Assembly (NCBI GenBank): GCA_964390565.1
Contig: CAYMII010000013.1
Coordinates: 18,262 to 82,261 of the forward strand
Reading direction: 5' to 3'
Length of the DNA: 64,000 bases
DNA from: UBA8529 sp964390565
GTDB taxonomy: Bacteria; Bacteroidota; Bacteroidia; Bacteroidales; Tenuifilaceae
The translations under genes were made by a program, and so were the position numbers. This document shows, in pieces, positions 25,922 to 34,751 of the stretch. Within the stretch, counting starts at the first letter, position 1. Each line of letters starts with the position of its first letter. The notes under the pieces are model-generated. The model worked only from the letters and a program-made list of their open reading frames with translations, was not told where the DNA came from and ran no database searches.

Positions 25922-25939
25922 TTATAAATCTATTTGGAA

Positions 25940-26509
25940 TTATTTTCCAAATTCAATTCCTAAACAAAAATAAAAAATGGGTGCAAAAGTGATATCTGTA
26001 ACATCTTTGATACCACCAACAGGTTGACTAATAAAACCGAACTCACCAACAACAATAAGTTTATCATTCACTTTTTTAGCCAACTCTAGCTGGCCCCCAA
26101 CATTCAACCCTTTGCTAGCATCAAGAAATTCATCACTGGTCAAGTGGTTGTATCCAATTGCAAGCCCTGGCCTAATTTGCATTCCACTAGCCAAAGTAAA
26201 GCGAGGTTTGATAGTTCCACCAAATGACAAAAGATTCCCTGGTGAATCAAAACCTTTTATACCTATTGAAGTAAAGAGTGCATAAACTCCCATGGAAAGC
26301 TTTGGTATTAGAATACCATCCAAATCGGCTTTAATAAAAGGTGACGTTTTGGAATCAAGAGTAAGATCAAAGTCAGAAACACTAATATTATCGTTACTTC
26401 CAAACAAAAGACCACCTTTAAAATTTACTGCAAATGAACTAGGCGGATCTTGGGAGTAAGCAAATGTGGTTAAACCCACAAGCAGAATTAATAGTAAATG
26501 CTTTTTCAT
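25940..26509 (-). CDS. Outer-membrane beta-barrel protein
   Basis: A protein of about 189 residues. The start at ATG 26509 gives the signal peptide MKKHLLLILLVGLTTFAYSQ; the ORF from 26581 adds 24 residues before it. The rest consists of alternating amphipathic strands with turns (VNFKGGLLFGSNDN, PGLAIGYNHLTSDEF) and ends in an aromatic-rich strand FYFCLGIEFGK, as in small OmpW/PorT-like barrels. The specific function is unknown. Monocistronic. Confidence 0.8.
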   Translation of the reverse strand: MKKHLLLILLVGLTTFAYSQDPPSSFAVNFKGGLLFGSNDNISVSDFDLTLDSKTSPFIKADLDGILIPKLSMGVYALFTSIGIKGFDSPGNLLSFGGTIKPRFTLASGMQIRPGLAIGYNHLTSDEFLDASKGLNVGGQLELAKKVNDKLIVVGEFGFISQPVGGIKDVTDITFAPIFYFCLGIEFGK

Positions 26510-26661
26510 AGTTGAATTGGTTTGGGGTGAATAACTACTGAGTAATATGTATTTGTAACTAATTCCCTTTACAAAAATCAACTTAAAGGCAATACAAGTT
26601 AATTCTAATTCAGATAATTATCTAATATTGAACTGTTTTTAGTCAAAAAAATAAAACAAAT

Positions 26662-29600
26662 CTATTTAATCTTCCAAGTTTCCCATGCAGCCTCAACTGC
26701 AGGGCTAGGATTTACTTGAGGTGATTGTATTTTTCCACTTAAGGCCGTTTCTTTCTTAACATTGCTAATTAAAGAATTTGCCAAGTCCTTATAGGATATA
26801 TTCCCTTTGCTATCCTGTAATGCTTTTAGGAGATAATAGGTCATATAACCATGCTGCTTTTCGCGATATACACCTGATGATTCATCGCCAGAACTTGAAG
26901 TAAATACCACCATGGGCCCGTTTACAACATTCTCCTTAGGACGAACCTTTACCCCTTTCATCGCAACGAGCGCTTGGTTACGAGCACCTCCGCTAAAGCA
27001 CGCATCGAGGAAAACCGTAACTTTCTTTGATGGGAACTCATTCAATTTGGCATATAGGTCATTTACTTTAACACCATTTGTTACATTATTGCCGCTAACA
27101 TCAACAGGTATAAGGTAACCCTCTTTGGTTTTCTCATCGGGCAAACCATGACCTGAATAGTAAAAAATAATCTCAGCTTTACCCTCATCAACATTGATAA
27201 GGTTTGTAAGCCATGCAATACTCTGATTCATCTGTGCTGATGTGGCATTCAACAACAGTTTTACCTGTTTCTCTGGAACACCTAAAGTTTTAACACAATA
27301 TTCTTTAAAAACTTTAGCATCGTTAACAGCAAAATCAACGTTAACCTCAGTGCTTAAGTCCGACTGAAAAGTGGTATAATCCTCATTACCAATTATTAGA
27401 GCATACGCATTTGATTTAACAATATTATTAACAGGTATATCCAAATCCACCTCGGGTTTTCCTACCGAAATGGTATTTGTGCCCTTTTTAATATTACTGC
27501 TAATACCTCCTCCTGCTTTACTCTCAACATCAATTACAATCTCATTAAATTTATAGTTTATACTTGTTGTTGCGTAGGTTGTACTACTCTTGCTATCAAA
27601 AATGTATTTCTTTTTGGTCTGAGGGTTTGTAATCTCAGTATAAGCCAATACAAAGCTATTATCCTTGATGAAAAAGTCAGGATTACTAAACTGGTAGGTA
27701 CTAAAATCCTGTTTGAACTTTGGGGCTTCGGCAACCGGAACAGCAATAACAAACTCGCCTAGCTCATCGGAAGAGAGTAAGAAACTCTCATTATCGGCGT
27801 CGTATAAACCAAGTTTAACATTTTTGAAGTCAACCTGTTTGCTATGCTCTTTTTTAAGGTTGGTAATAGCCTCATTCTGAAAATCTTCAATCTTTTTAGT
27901 TCTTGCTGTCTCAGTAACGCGCTGCTTATAATCTGAAGTTTTTTCAAATTCACCCTTTTGCTGCCATTCGTTTACTTTTGCTTCAACATATGCCTTAATA
28001 CGATCGGAAACGCTAGCATTTGTATTTGAATAGTTTGATTGGTTTGAGGTATTATTGGCAAGATATGTTTTACCATCAGTAAGGTTCTGGTCTGAAGCAC
28101 CCTTATAAACGCCATTAGCCCAAATACCTACTTGAGTTGATCCATCCGCTTTAACATAGGTTCCATATCCATCCTGATTGCCATCCTTCCAATACCCTGA
28201 GTGGTTAGATCCATCTATCCATGTAAAAATGCCATATCCGTTACGCTTATCGTTCTCAAAATTACCGTCATACGTCATCCCATCAGGGTAAAGATAAATA
28301 CCTTTCCCGTTTCGAAGCCCATCCCTATAATATCCTTCAAATTTATCACCGCTAGCAAAAACCCAAACACCATACCCGTTAGTACAATTCCCCGAAATAC
28401 AACCTTCACTTTGCTTTGAGCCCGACAAACTCCCATCCTTAAAGTAGCCTATTGATTTTGTTCCATCTGAGAAATATTGAGTTCCGTATCCATTTTGTTT
28501 ACCATTCTCCCAACTCCCAATATACTTAGAGCCGCTATGCCACATGTATACTCCTTGACCATGAAGAGAACCATCCTTCCATTCACCAATATATTTATCA
28601 CCAACCCACTGCCCTTCACCCCATGTATAAATACCAAAGCCATTATTACAATCACCAAAATTACAAGTTGAAGCTAAATTGGTATTTGAACTTGTAGATG
28701 ATGAAGTTCCTTTAAAGCTTCCTTTCTCGAACAGACCAATTTGCTTTGTTCCATCGGGTTTAAGATAATTTCCTTCGCCATCCTGACTGCCATCCTTCCA
28801 GTTGCCATAATAAATTCCTCCGTCAGTCCAGAAATATGACCCATAACCATTCCTTTTATTATTCGCAAAGTTACCATCATATTTATCGCCATCGGCATAA
28901 AGATATACTCCAGAACCAGATCGAATACCATCGCTAAAATATCCATAATAAATATCGCCAGAATCATAAACTCTAACGCCATAACCACTACTACAGTCGC
29001 CTGAGATACAGCCCGGTTCGGTATAGTTTTGGCTAACTAATGCTGTATTTTCCCATTTACCACAACTTTTTGTTCCATTAACAAAATAGTATGTACCATA
29101 CCCATTAATGCTGCCATTAGCCCAGCTACCTACATATTTATCGCCTGTAGCCCATGTGTAAACCCCTTCACCACTTCTATACCCATCCTTAAAATCACCA
29201 ATATACTTATCCCCTTTATTTACTCCAGATGTCCATTCATAAATGCCCCAACCATTTTGGCAATTGCCATAAATACAAGAAGATTCTTTATTTGATGAAG
29301 TCAAACTATTGCTTTGGGTCGAAGGACCAACATATGATCCATTGGTAAAAGTCCCTGTTTGGGTAGTTCCATCTGATGTAATGCTAACCCCATAGCCATC
29401 CTGTTTACCGTCTTTCCAATTCCCAGAATACGATTCTCCGCTAAGCCAATTATATTTACCAAATCCGTTTCTTTTATTCTCAACTACGTTTCCAACATAC
29501 GCCTGCCCATCGGCATAAAGGTAAACACCTTCACCATTTCGAAAACCACCGCTCCAGTTCCCTGCATAAAGATCGCCAGAATCATAAACCCAAACACCAT

Positions 29601-29964
29601 AACCATTATCGCAATCGCCCGATAAACATGCTGCAGCTGTAAATTTGGTTCCAGTTAGTGTAGCATCTTCAAAAAGGCCTGACATCTTGGTGCCATCTGC
29701 ATAAAATTGGGTACCATAACCATCTATTACTCCCTTCGACCAGTAGCCTACATATTTATCTCCATTGTGCCATAAAAACACCCCTGCTCCATCGCGATAT
29801 CCATCTTTGAACCATCCTACGTATTTGTCCCCGGCACTTGACCCCGATTTCCATTCGTATATGCCCCACCCATCTTGGCAATTGCCAACTACGCATTCTG
29901 AGGTTTGTCCGTTACAGATATTTACAATGGTGAGAGCGGCTAAAATAAATCCTAAAGATTTCAT
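26662..29964 (-). CDS. Exported MORN-repeat protein with C-terminal caspase-like (C14) domain
   Basis: A 1100-residue protein. A signal peptide (1-20) precedes three long tandem units of about 200 residues (about 23-212, 229-421 and 433-622). Each is built of two halves that start with a C-x4-C pair (CVVGNCQDGWG, then CLSGDCDNGYG) and contain runs of MORN repeats (YxGxWxxGxxxGxG). A linker follows (about 650-850; EAKVNEWQQKGEFEKTSDYK). The caspase-like peptidase domain (about 852-1098) has the catalytic His939 in YYSGHG and Cys989 in FLDACFSGG, so it should be active, cleaving after basic residues if metacaspase-like. MORN repeats may bind lipid or protein. It stands alone; an RNA candidate lies upstream. 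The substrate and trigger are unknown. Confidence 0.9.
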   Translation of the reverse strand: MKSLGFILAALTIVNICNGQTSECVVGNCQDGWGIYEWKSGSSAGDKYVGWFKDGYRDGAGVFLWHNGDKYVGYWSKGVIDGYGTQFYADGTKMSGLFEDATLTGTKFTAAACLSGDCDNGYGVWVYDSGDLYAGNWSGGFRNGEGVYLYADGQAYVGNVVENKRNGFGKYNWLSGESYSGNWKDGKQDGYGVSITSDGTTQTGTFTNGSYVGPSTQSNSLTSSNKESSCIYGNCQNGWGIYEWTSGVNKGDKYIGDFKDGYRSGEGVYTWATGDKYVGSWANGSINGYGTYYFVNGTKSCGKWENTALVSQNYTEPGCISGDCSSGYGVRVYDSGDIYYGYFSDGIRSGSGVYLYADGDKYDGNFANNKRNGYGSYFWTDGGIYYGNWKDGSQDGEGNYLKPDGTKQIGLFEKGSFKGTSSSTSSNTNLASTCNFGDCNNGFGIYTWGEGQWVGDKYIGEWKDGSLHGQGVYMWHSGSKYIGSWENGKQNGYGTQYFSDGTKSIGYFKDGSLSGSKQSEGCISGNCTNGYGVWVFASGDKFEGYYRDGLRNGKGIYLYPDGMTYDGNFENDKRNGYGIFTWIDGSNHSGYWKDGNQDGYGTYVKADGSTQVGIWANGVYKGASDQNLTDGKTYLANNTSNQSNYSNTNASVSDRIKAYVEAKVNEWQQKGEFEKTSDYKQRVTETARTKKIEDFQNEAITNLKKEHSKQVDFKNVKLGLYDADNESFLLSSDELGEFVIAVPVAEAPKFKQDFSTYQFSNPDFFIKDNSFVLAYTEITNPQTKKKYIFDSKSSTTYATTSINYKFNEIVIDVESKAGGGISSNIKKGTNTISVGKPEVDLDIPVNNIVKSNAYALIIGNEDYTTFQSDLSTEVNVDFAVNDAKVFKEYCVKTLGVPEKQVKLLLNATSAQMNQSIAWLTNLINVDEGKAEIIFYYSGHGLPDEKTKEGYLIPVDVSGNNVTNGVKVNDLYAKLNEFPSKKVTVFLDACFSGGARNQALVAMKGVKVRPKENVVNGPMVVFTSSSGDESSGVYREKQHGYMTYYLLKALQDSKGNISYKDLANSLISNVKKETALSGKIQSPQVNPSPAVEAAWETWKIK

Positions 29965-30084
29965 GGTAAATGATTTAGGTTAACTATCAAAAAATCCTTT
30001 GAACCTAAAAAGGATTACTGTAAAAATAGCACAGAATTGATTAATTGTAAATAAAATAGAAGTTATTTTGGTTGAAGAAAGGAT

Positions 30085-30190
30085 AAAAAATAAGGGCTGC
30101 TTAACCAGAGCAGCCCTAAAAACCAAACCCTAAACTAAATTTAACCTAAACCTTGTATGAAAAAACCTTAAACTATTTCCTAAATCTTAT
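30085..30190 (-). ncRNA. Candidate small RNA or leader RNA with terminal hairpin
   Basis: On the minus strand a perfect TATCTTTG -7 element (30195-30202) is followed by about 70 bases of G/T-rich sequence without a start codon context. Then comes a strong hairpin (AGGGCTGCT / AGCAGCCCT, 30093-30117) and TTATTTTTTATCC, which looks like an intrinsic terminator. The product would be about 105 nt. It could be a free-standing sRNA or an attenuated leader of the caspase gene, whose start is 120 bases further. Its sequence just before the hairpin resembles that at 37717-37740. The rest of 29965-30333 shows nothing else beyond the plug-gene promoter element. Confidence 0.45.
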
Positions 30191-30194
30191 GATA

Positions 30195-30202
30195 CAAAGA
30201 TA
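30195..30202 (-). promoter_or_regulatory. -7 element (TATCTTTG) of the RNA candidate
   Basis: A perfect TAnnTTTG match on the minus strand. No convincing -33 TTTG at 19-21 bases further upstream. Confidence 0.5.
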
Positions 30203-30304
30203 CAGCATGCAATAGCTAACACGGGTTAACAAGCGTTAATAAAAGTTAATGTTTTACTGCTTATTTTCTGTGCCTTACAATTAAAATTTAAACATTAGAG
30301 TTAC

Positions 30305-30312
30305 TATCTTTG
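30305..30312 (+). promoter_or_regulatory. -7 element (TATCTTTG) of the T9SS plug gene
   Basis: A perfect TAnnTTTG match 21 bases before the ATG at 30334; no clear -33 element. Confidence 0.5.
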
Positions 30313-30333
30313 GATTATTAATAACCATACAAA

Positions 30334-31605
30334 ATGATATCAGCAAGAAAAGTATCCATTCAGCGCATTACAATAATTAGTTTTCTATCAATCCTTTGCT
30401 TTACGTATAATACTAAAAGTCAGGACAATCAGGTTAAAACCATAAAAATTCACAAATCAGATTCAGAAATCTCCGAACCAATTATTGAACTAGGTGGTAC
30501 CGAAACCATCACCCTTACTTTTGATGATTTATCGGATAGCCCAATTAATTACTCTTATACTCTAGTGCATTGCTCAAACGATTGGAAAGAATCTCGAATT
30601 ATGAAATCGGATTTTATGGATGGTTTTGATATCAATCCCATTAATGATTACCAAAACTCATACTCTACAACCGTTCCATACACTCACTACAAACTTGAAA
30701 TACCAAATAGGGATGTCAAATTAAAGATTTCGGGAAACTATATTATAAAGGTTATTGATACTTATAACCCTGAAAAAATTGTGCTTGAACAGAGATTCAT
30801 GGTTGTTGAGCCCTTAGTTACAATTGAAGCAAGGCTGAGACAGCCCTTCAACATTGAGAAAAAAACTACATCACAACAATTAAATCTTCTTTTAAAGACT
30901 AATAAAATTAACATTTCTAACCCTTATAACGATTTAATTGTAAAGGTTCAGCAAAACGATCAACCACTCGGTTCTTATTCTGGATTAAAACCTGTTTTTA
31001 TTAGATCTGGAGAAATTGATTACTCTTCGCCAGATAACCTTTTATTTGATGGGGTAAACGAGTTTCGTTCGTTTAACACAAACTCTATAAGATATATTTC
31101 TTCAGGAATTCAGAGTATCGATCACATTGGCAGTGAGTATAGCGTTCAGCTAATTCCATCAGAAAATAACCGAAAACAACTATACGTTACAATTCCTGAT
31201 ATTAACGGAAAGAATAAAATAAACCTTGAGAACAGCAATCAGAGTGACCTAGAAGCAGACTATGTTTGGGTGTACTTCACTCTTCCCTATTACGATCAAC
31301 TTGAGGGAAAAGAGGTTTATGTATACGGAGGGTTAACCGATTGGCAACTCCTTCCCCAAAACCAGATGCATTACAATACACAACGCGAAGCGTTTGAACT
31401 TAGACTATTCCTAAAGCAAGGTTACTACAACTATAGATACGTTGTAAAAGATACGAAAATAGGAGAGGTTGACCAAGCCTTCTTTGAGGGCAACCATTTT
31501 GAAACCGAGAATAGCTATCAAATCCTTGTTTACCTTAACGCACCAGGATATAGATATGAAAGGCTTGTTGGCTATAAATCTATAAACTCTATGAAGGGTA
31601 ATTAA
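30334..31605 (+). CDS. Type IX secretion system plug protein (DUF5103 family)
   Basis: A 423-residue exported protein of the DUF5103 family, known as the plug protein that closes the periplasmic side of the SprA translocation pore when it is not engaged with PorV or a cargo. A signal peptide (about 1-29) is followed by the family's all-beta domains: the first (about 35-160) carries the typical SYTLVHCSNDWKESRIMKSD segment, and the C-terminal part has the E-set-like VYGGLTDWQLLPQNQMHYN and GYYNYRYVVKD. T9SS genes porU, porV and porP lie about 27 kb away. Its stop codon overlaps that of the convergent HD gene. Confidence 0.87.
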   Translation: MISARKVSIQRITIISFLSILCFTYNTKSQDNQVKTIKIHKSDSEISEPIIELGGTETITLTFDDLSDSPINYSYTLVHCSNDWKESRIMKSDFMDGFDINPINDYQNSYSTTVPYTHYKLEIPNRDVKLKISGNYIIKVIDTYNPEKIVLEQRFMVVEPLVTIEARLRQPFNIEKKTTSQQLNLLLKTNKINISNPYNDLIVKVQQNDQPLGSYSGLKPVFIRSGEIDYSSPDNLLFDGVNEFRSFNTNSIRYISSGIQSIDHIGSEYSVQLIPSENNRKQLYVTIPDINGKNKINLENSNQSDLEADYVWVYFTLPYYDQLEGKEVYVYGGLTDWQLLPQNQMHYNTQREAFELRLFLKQGYYNYRYVVKDTKIGEVDQAFFEGNHFETENSYQILVYLNAPGYRYERLVGYKSINSMKGN

Positions 31606-32156
31606 AAGCCAATTTCGGCAGCAATTGGTCGAAGTGCTGCTATTGAAATATCAACAAACTCGTCAAGGGGAATTCCAATTTTCTCGCACTCAAGAATGTT
31701 TTCGCGCTTTACCGAAGCTGCAAACATTTTCTCCTTCATTCGTTTAGTAACCGACTTAACCTTTACACTCTCAATCTTTTTATCAGGGTAAACTAGCGCA
31801 GTTGCAAAAATTAGCCCTGTTATGGTTTCGCCTGCAGCCAAAGCATGCTGAAAACGGGTTGAGCGCGGAATCCCAACAGCACATTCGTTATGCATTTTAA
31901 TGGCATCAACAGCATCGGCTGGGAGTTCAGTAGCAAGCATTTCTGCACCCACCAAGCCGTGCGTTTTAGAATCGGCGTTAGTAATCTCAACATCGATATC
32001 GTGAAGTAGTCCGGCAATTCCCCATACTTCCTCATTCTCATCAAACTTACGTGCTAAAGCCCTTAGAACAGCTTCGGATGCTATGCTGTGAGCAATCATT
32101 TTAGGGTTTGAGATATGCTTATTAAGCAGCTGAAGGTAGTATTCGCGAGTGTTCAT
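31602..32156 (-). CDS. HD-domain phosphohydrolase (HDIG type)
   Basis: A protein of about 184 residues. The start at ATG 32156 gives MNTREYYLQLLNKHI; an upstream start at 32168 adds four residues. The HD metal site is seen in HSIASEAVLRALAR and GLLHDIDVE, then HG at 'SKTHGLVGAEML', and the later HNE motif. It belongs to the widespread small HD family that hydrolyses nucleotides or phosphate esters; the substrate is unknown. It is convergent with the plug gene, the two stop codons sharing two bases. Confidence 0.87.
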   Translation of the reverse strand: MNTREYYLQLLNKHISNPKMIAHSIASEAVLRALARKFDENEEVWGIAGLLHDIDVEITNADSKTHGLVGAEMLATELPADAVDAIKMHNECAVGIPRSTRFQHALAAGETITGLIFATALVYPDKKIESVKVKSVTKRMKEKMFAASVKRENILECEKIGIPLDEFVDISIAALRPIAAEIGF

Positions 32157-32195
32157 AATCAATTGCAATAAATTTAGGTTGTAAACTTATAAAAA

Positions 32196-33248
32196 TTATT
32201 GATTTAAAAATAGGTCGAAATAAACTGGAAGGTGATCGCTATAACCGCCATGATATTTGAATCCAGCAAAGGTTCTAAAAGGCTTATCGCCTACAAAAGA
32301 TTCATCGGGCTCGAGAAGAAAGTTAGCCCTAAAAACTGAAGCATTATTTGGTGTAGAATGAAGTTTATGCTTTGAACTGAGCAAACTCTTCGAAACAATT
32401 ATCTGATCAATCATTCCCCAAACCCCTTGATATTTATAGCTCCCCTGCCCTTTCACTTTAAGTATAGCCGAAATGCTAACTAAACCCGAAGGGCATTTTG
32501 CAGTTGTATCCAAGCAAACATTTAGTCCATCAACCAAAGGGGTACTTTCGGGTTCATCATTAAAATCACCCATAATAAGGATTCGAGCATCGGGGTAGAA
32601 TACCTTGATTGAATCAATTTTCTGCTTAAGCGTGCTTGCGGCAGCAAGGCGACCAGAGTTGGATTCCAACTCGCCTCCATACTTGGATGGCCAATGGTTT
32701 ATGAATAGATGTAAAGTATCCATACCTGCAACAACTCCACATGTATAAAGAATCTCGCGAGTTCTACGATTAGGTTCACCGGGGAAATTAACCTTAAAAA
32801 ATCTTGATTCTTTAACATCAAACAGATCCTTGCGATAAAGCAAACCGACATCTATCCCTCGTGGATCGGGCGATTCGCGATGAATTATGCCATAATCGTA
32901 CTTGAGCAATGGAGTTTCGTGGGTTAAGCGATACAGCATGTATCCATTCTCAACCTCGCACATACCAACAAAAATTGGCCCCTCCCAACCTCCAACGGCA
33001 ACAATGGTTTTGTAAATACCATCTAACTTTTTGTTCATCTTTTCCCAAGTCCAATGACGCGCACCTTTTGGAGTAAACTCTTCGTCATTGGTAAGGGAAT
33101 CATCAAATGAATCGAATAGATTCTCAACATTGTAAAACATGGCACGGTAGCTCTTTGGCGAACTACTAATCTGTGCCGATAAAATATCAGCAAAAATAAT
33201 TAGCTGAACAATAACAAGCAGAATTGATAATTTACTCCTTACGCTCAT
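32196..33248 (-). CDS. Exported endonuclease/exonuclease/phosphatase-fold protein
   Basis: A protein of about 350 residues with signal peptide (MSVRSKLSILLVIVQLIIFA region) and the EEP catalytic set: YNVENLFD, FVGMCEVEN, INHWPSKYGG, LIMGDFNDEPES and GGYSDHLPVYF. It is likely a periplasmic or surface metal-dependent nuclease or phosphodiesterase. I set the start at 33248, which overlaps the upstream beta-helix gene by 17 bases; a start at 33275 would lengthen the overlap. The overlap implies translational coupling with that lipoprotein. Confidence 0.9.
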   Translation of the reverse strand: MSVRSKLSILLVIVQLIIFADILSAQISSSPKSYRAMFYNVENLFDSFDDSLTNDEEFTPKGARHWTWEKMNKKLDGIYKTIVAVGGWEGPIFVGMCEVENGYMLYRLTHETPLLKYDYGIIHRESPDPRGIDVGLLYRKDLFDVKESRFFKVNFPGEPNRRTREILYTCGVVAGMDTLHLFINHWPSKYGGELESNSGRLAAASTLKQKIDSIKVFYPDARILIMGDFNDEPESTPLVDGLNVCLDTTAKCPSGLVSISAILKVKGQGSYKYQGVWGMIDQIIVSKSLLSSKHKLHSTPNNASVFRANFLLEPDESFVGDKPFRTFAGFKYHGGYSDHLPVYFDLFLNQ

Positions 33249-34665
33249 AAGCCCCAAGATCGGGTTTAGAATCAAGTAAATGGCTGATATTTTTTAAATC
33301 GATTGGGAAAAGTGTACCATAGTCAAGTTTCCCAAAATCTTTTGCTGGGCTGAGGGTATCGAGCTGAAAGTTAAGTTTCCAAGGATCTTTAAATTTCGGT
33401 TCATCCCTTAATACGTTATTAAATTTTGTTGGATCAGTAAGGCTAAAACCTACGGGGACTCTTAGAATACAATAGTCAAAATTATAGTTCATCTGTGCGC
33501 TAACTACTTGTCCATCATAAACATTATCTACCTCATACTCTTTGTCCCTGGAGCCATATATTATGCAATTGTTGAATGAAGCTTGTTCCAAATCACGAGA
33601 TTCAAGAAATATTGGCCCATCATTGACTTTTCTATATAGATAATAGTTATTAAGTAAAAGCGCAGGACCTTTACGGTAAGTATAATTCCCCCAATAATTT
33701 GCAATTGTACATTGATAAAATTGGTATTTGCCACCTATAGTCAAGGCAACGCTATACAAGCCGGCATTAGCAAACAAGCAGTTATCGGCATCAATTGTTG
33801 ACCCACGGGCATAAAGACCTATTGAACTTACATTCTCAATCATAGAATTGCTAATACTAAGCGTTGGCGTTCCGGGGGTAACACAAGTATCGACAATTAA
33901 GCCATTAATCGAACCTCTAATTTCAGCCCACTCAATGTTGCTATTCTTACTGCCAGCATAAAGCCAAATTCCACCCCATTGTCCAGCCTTATCACGATAG
34001 AACTCTTCTCTTCTATCGCCCTCGAAAGTCACTGGGTTTTCAAACTCACCATTAACTTTAAGAGTACCATCAACTCGCAAAAAAGCATTATTATGAAAAT
34101 AGAGCCTTGCACCTGCTTCAACATCTAACTCAACATTGGGTTGAACATAAAGGTAATTTTTGATAAGGTAAGGCTTATCTGAAATAAATGTTGTATTAAC
34201 CTTTAATGTATCTGAGTTGTAGAGATGCACATCTTGCCCCCATGCTATCAACTTTACATCCTGAATGTTACCATTCGTTTCAAACACAATGGAATCAGCA
34301 ACTACTAGCGGCGAGTTCTGGTTATTGGGATCAACATTTATCTTGACAAAAACGAAAAGGCTGTCATCGCTTCGCAAAACAACATCCTCAACAGAGCTCG
34401 TTGCTGCACCATCAATATTGATTTTATATGCAGATGTATTTCCGCCAGCCAATTTAATAGATGAAATCTTTAAATCGTGGCTATGCCTATTGTAAACTTT
34501 AAAGTATTGGGTAGATGAGCCAATGGTAGTAAATACCGTATCGAACATTACGGTATCGGTTGAGAACTTAAGCTTTATCGATGGGCTGGATGAAATATCT
34601 TCTCTTTCGCAAGAAGCAAACCAAACCGTTATAATTAAGAATATTAGTGGATAAAATCTATTCAT
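33232..34665 (-). CDS. Lipoprotein with right-handed parallel beta-helix
   Basis: A 477-residue surface or periplasmic lipoprotein. The signal MNRFYPLIFLIITVWFASC ends at the lipobox Cys19. An N-terminal immunoglobulin-like domain (about 30-150; SIKLKFSTDTVMFDTVFTTI, then STQYFKVYNRHSHDLKI) is followed by a right-handed beta-helix (about 165-400) with repeated short strands and Asn/Ser turns (EWAEIRGSINGLIVD, IEYVSSIGLYARGST style). Such helices often bind or cleave polysaccharide, but no catalytic residues are evident. It overlaps and precedes the EEP gene, so the two may act together on an extracellular polymer. Confidence 0.82.
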   Translation of the reverse strand: MNRFYPLIFLIITVWFASCEREDISSSPSIKLKFSTDTVMFDTVFTTIGSSTQYFKVYNRHSHDLKISSIKLAGGNTSAYKINIDGAATSSVEDVVLRSDDSLFVFVKINVDPNNQNSPLVVADSIVFETNGNIQDVKLIAWGQDVHLYNSDTLKVNTTFISDKPYLIKNYLYVQPNVELDVEAGARLYFHNNAFLRVDGTLKVNGEFENPVTFEGDRREEFYRDKAGQWGGIWLYAGSKNSNIEWAEIRGSINGLIVDTCVTPGTPTLSISNSMIENVSSIGLYARGSTIDADNCLFANAGLYSVALTIGGKYQFYQCTIANYWGNYTYRKGPALLLNNYYLYRKVNDGPIFLESRDLEQASFNNCIIYGSRDKEYEVDNVYDGQVVSAQMNYNFDYCILRVPVGFSLTDPTKFNNVLRDEPKFKDPWKLNFQLDTLSPAKDFGKLDYGTLFPIDLKNISHLLDSKPDLGAYERKE

Positions 34666-34711
34666 AGCACTCCAAAAGTAGAAATATTTTTCTGTAAATC
34701 TTTTTAAACAA

Positions 34712-34719
34712 TAAATTTG
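34712..34719 (+). promoter_or_regulatory. -7 element (TAAATTTG) of the amidohydrolase gene
   Basis: A perfect TAnnTTTG match 32 bases before the ATG; a second near-match (TACTTTTA) follows at 34721. Confidence 0.4.
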
Positions 34720-34751
34720 ATACTTTTACTCTCCTTTTATAAAATCGAGAA

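Noticed and set aside
28449..29483. Several Met/Ile-rich reading frames in other frames of the MORN gene
   Set aside because: They mirror the repeated MORN codons and have no start context or independent family features.
26662..29964. Possible CRISPR-like array because of regular DNA repeats
   Set aside because: The repeats are coding, long (about 600 bp units), continuous in one frame and without unique spacers.
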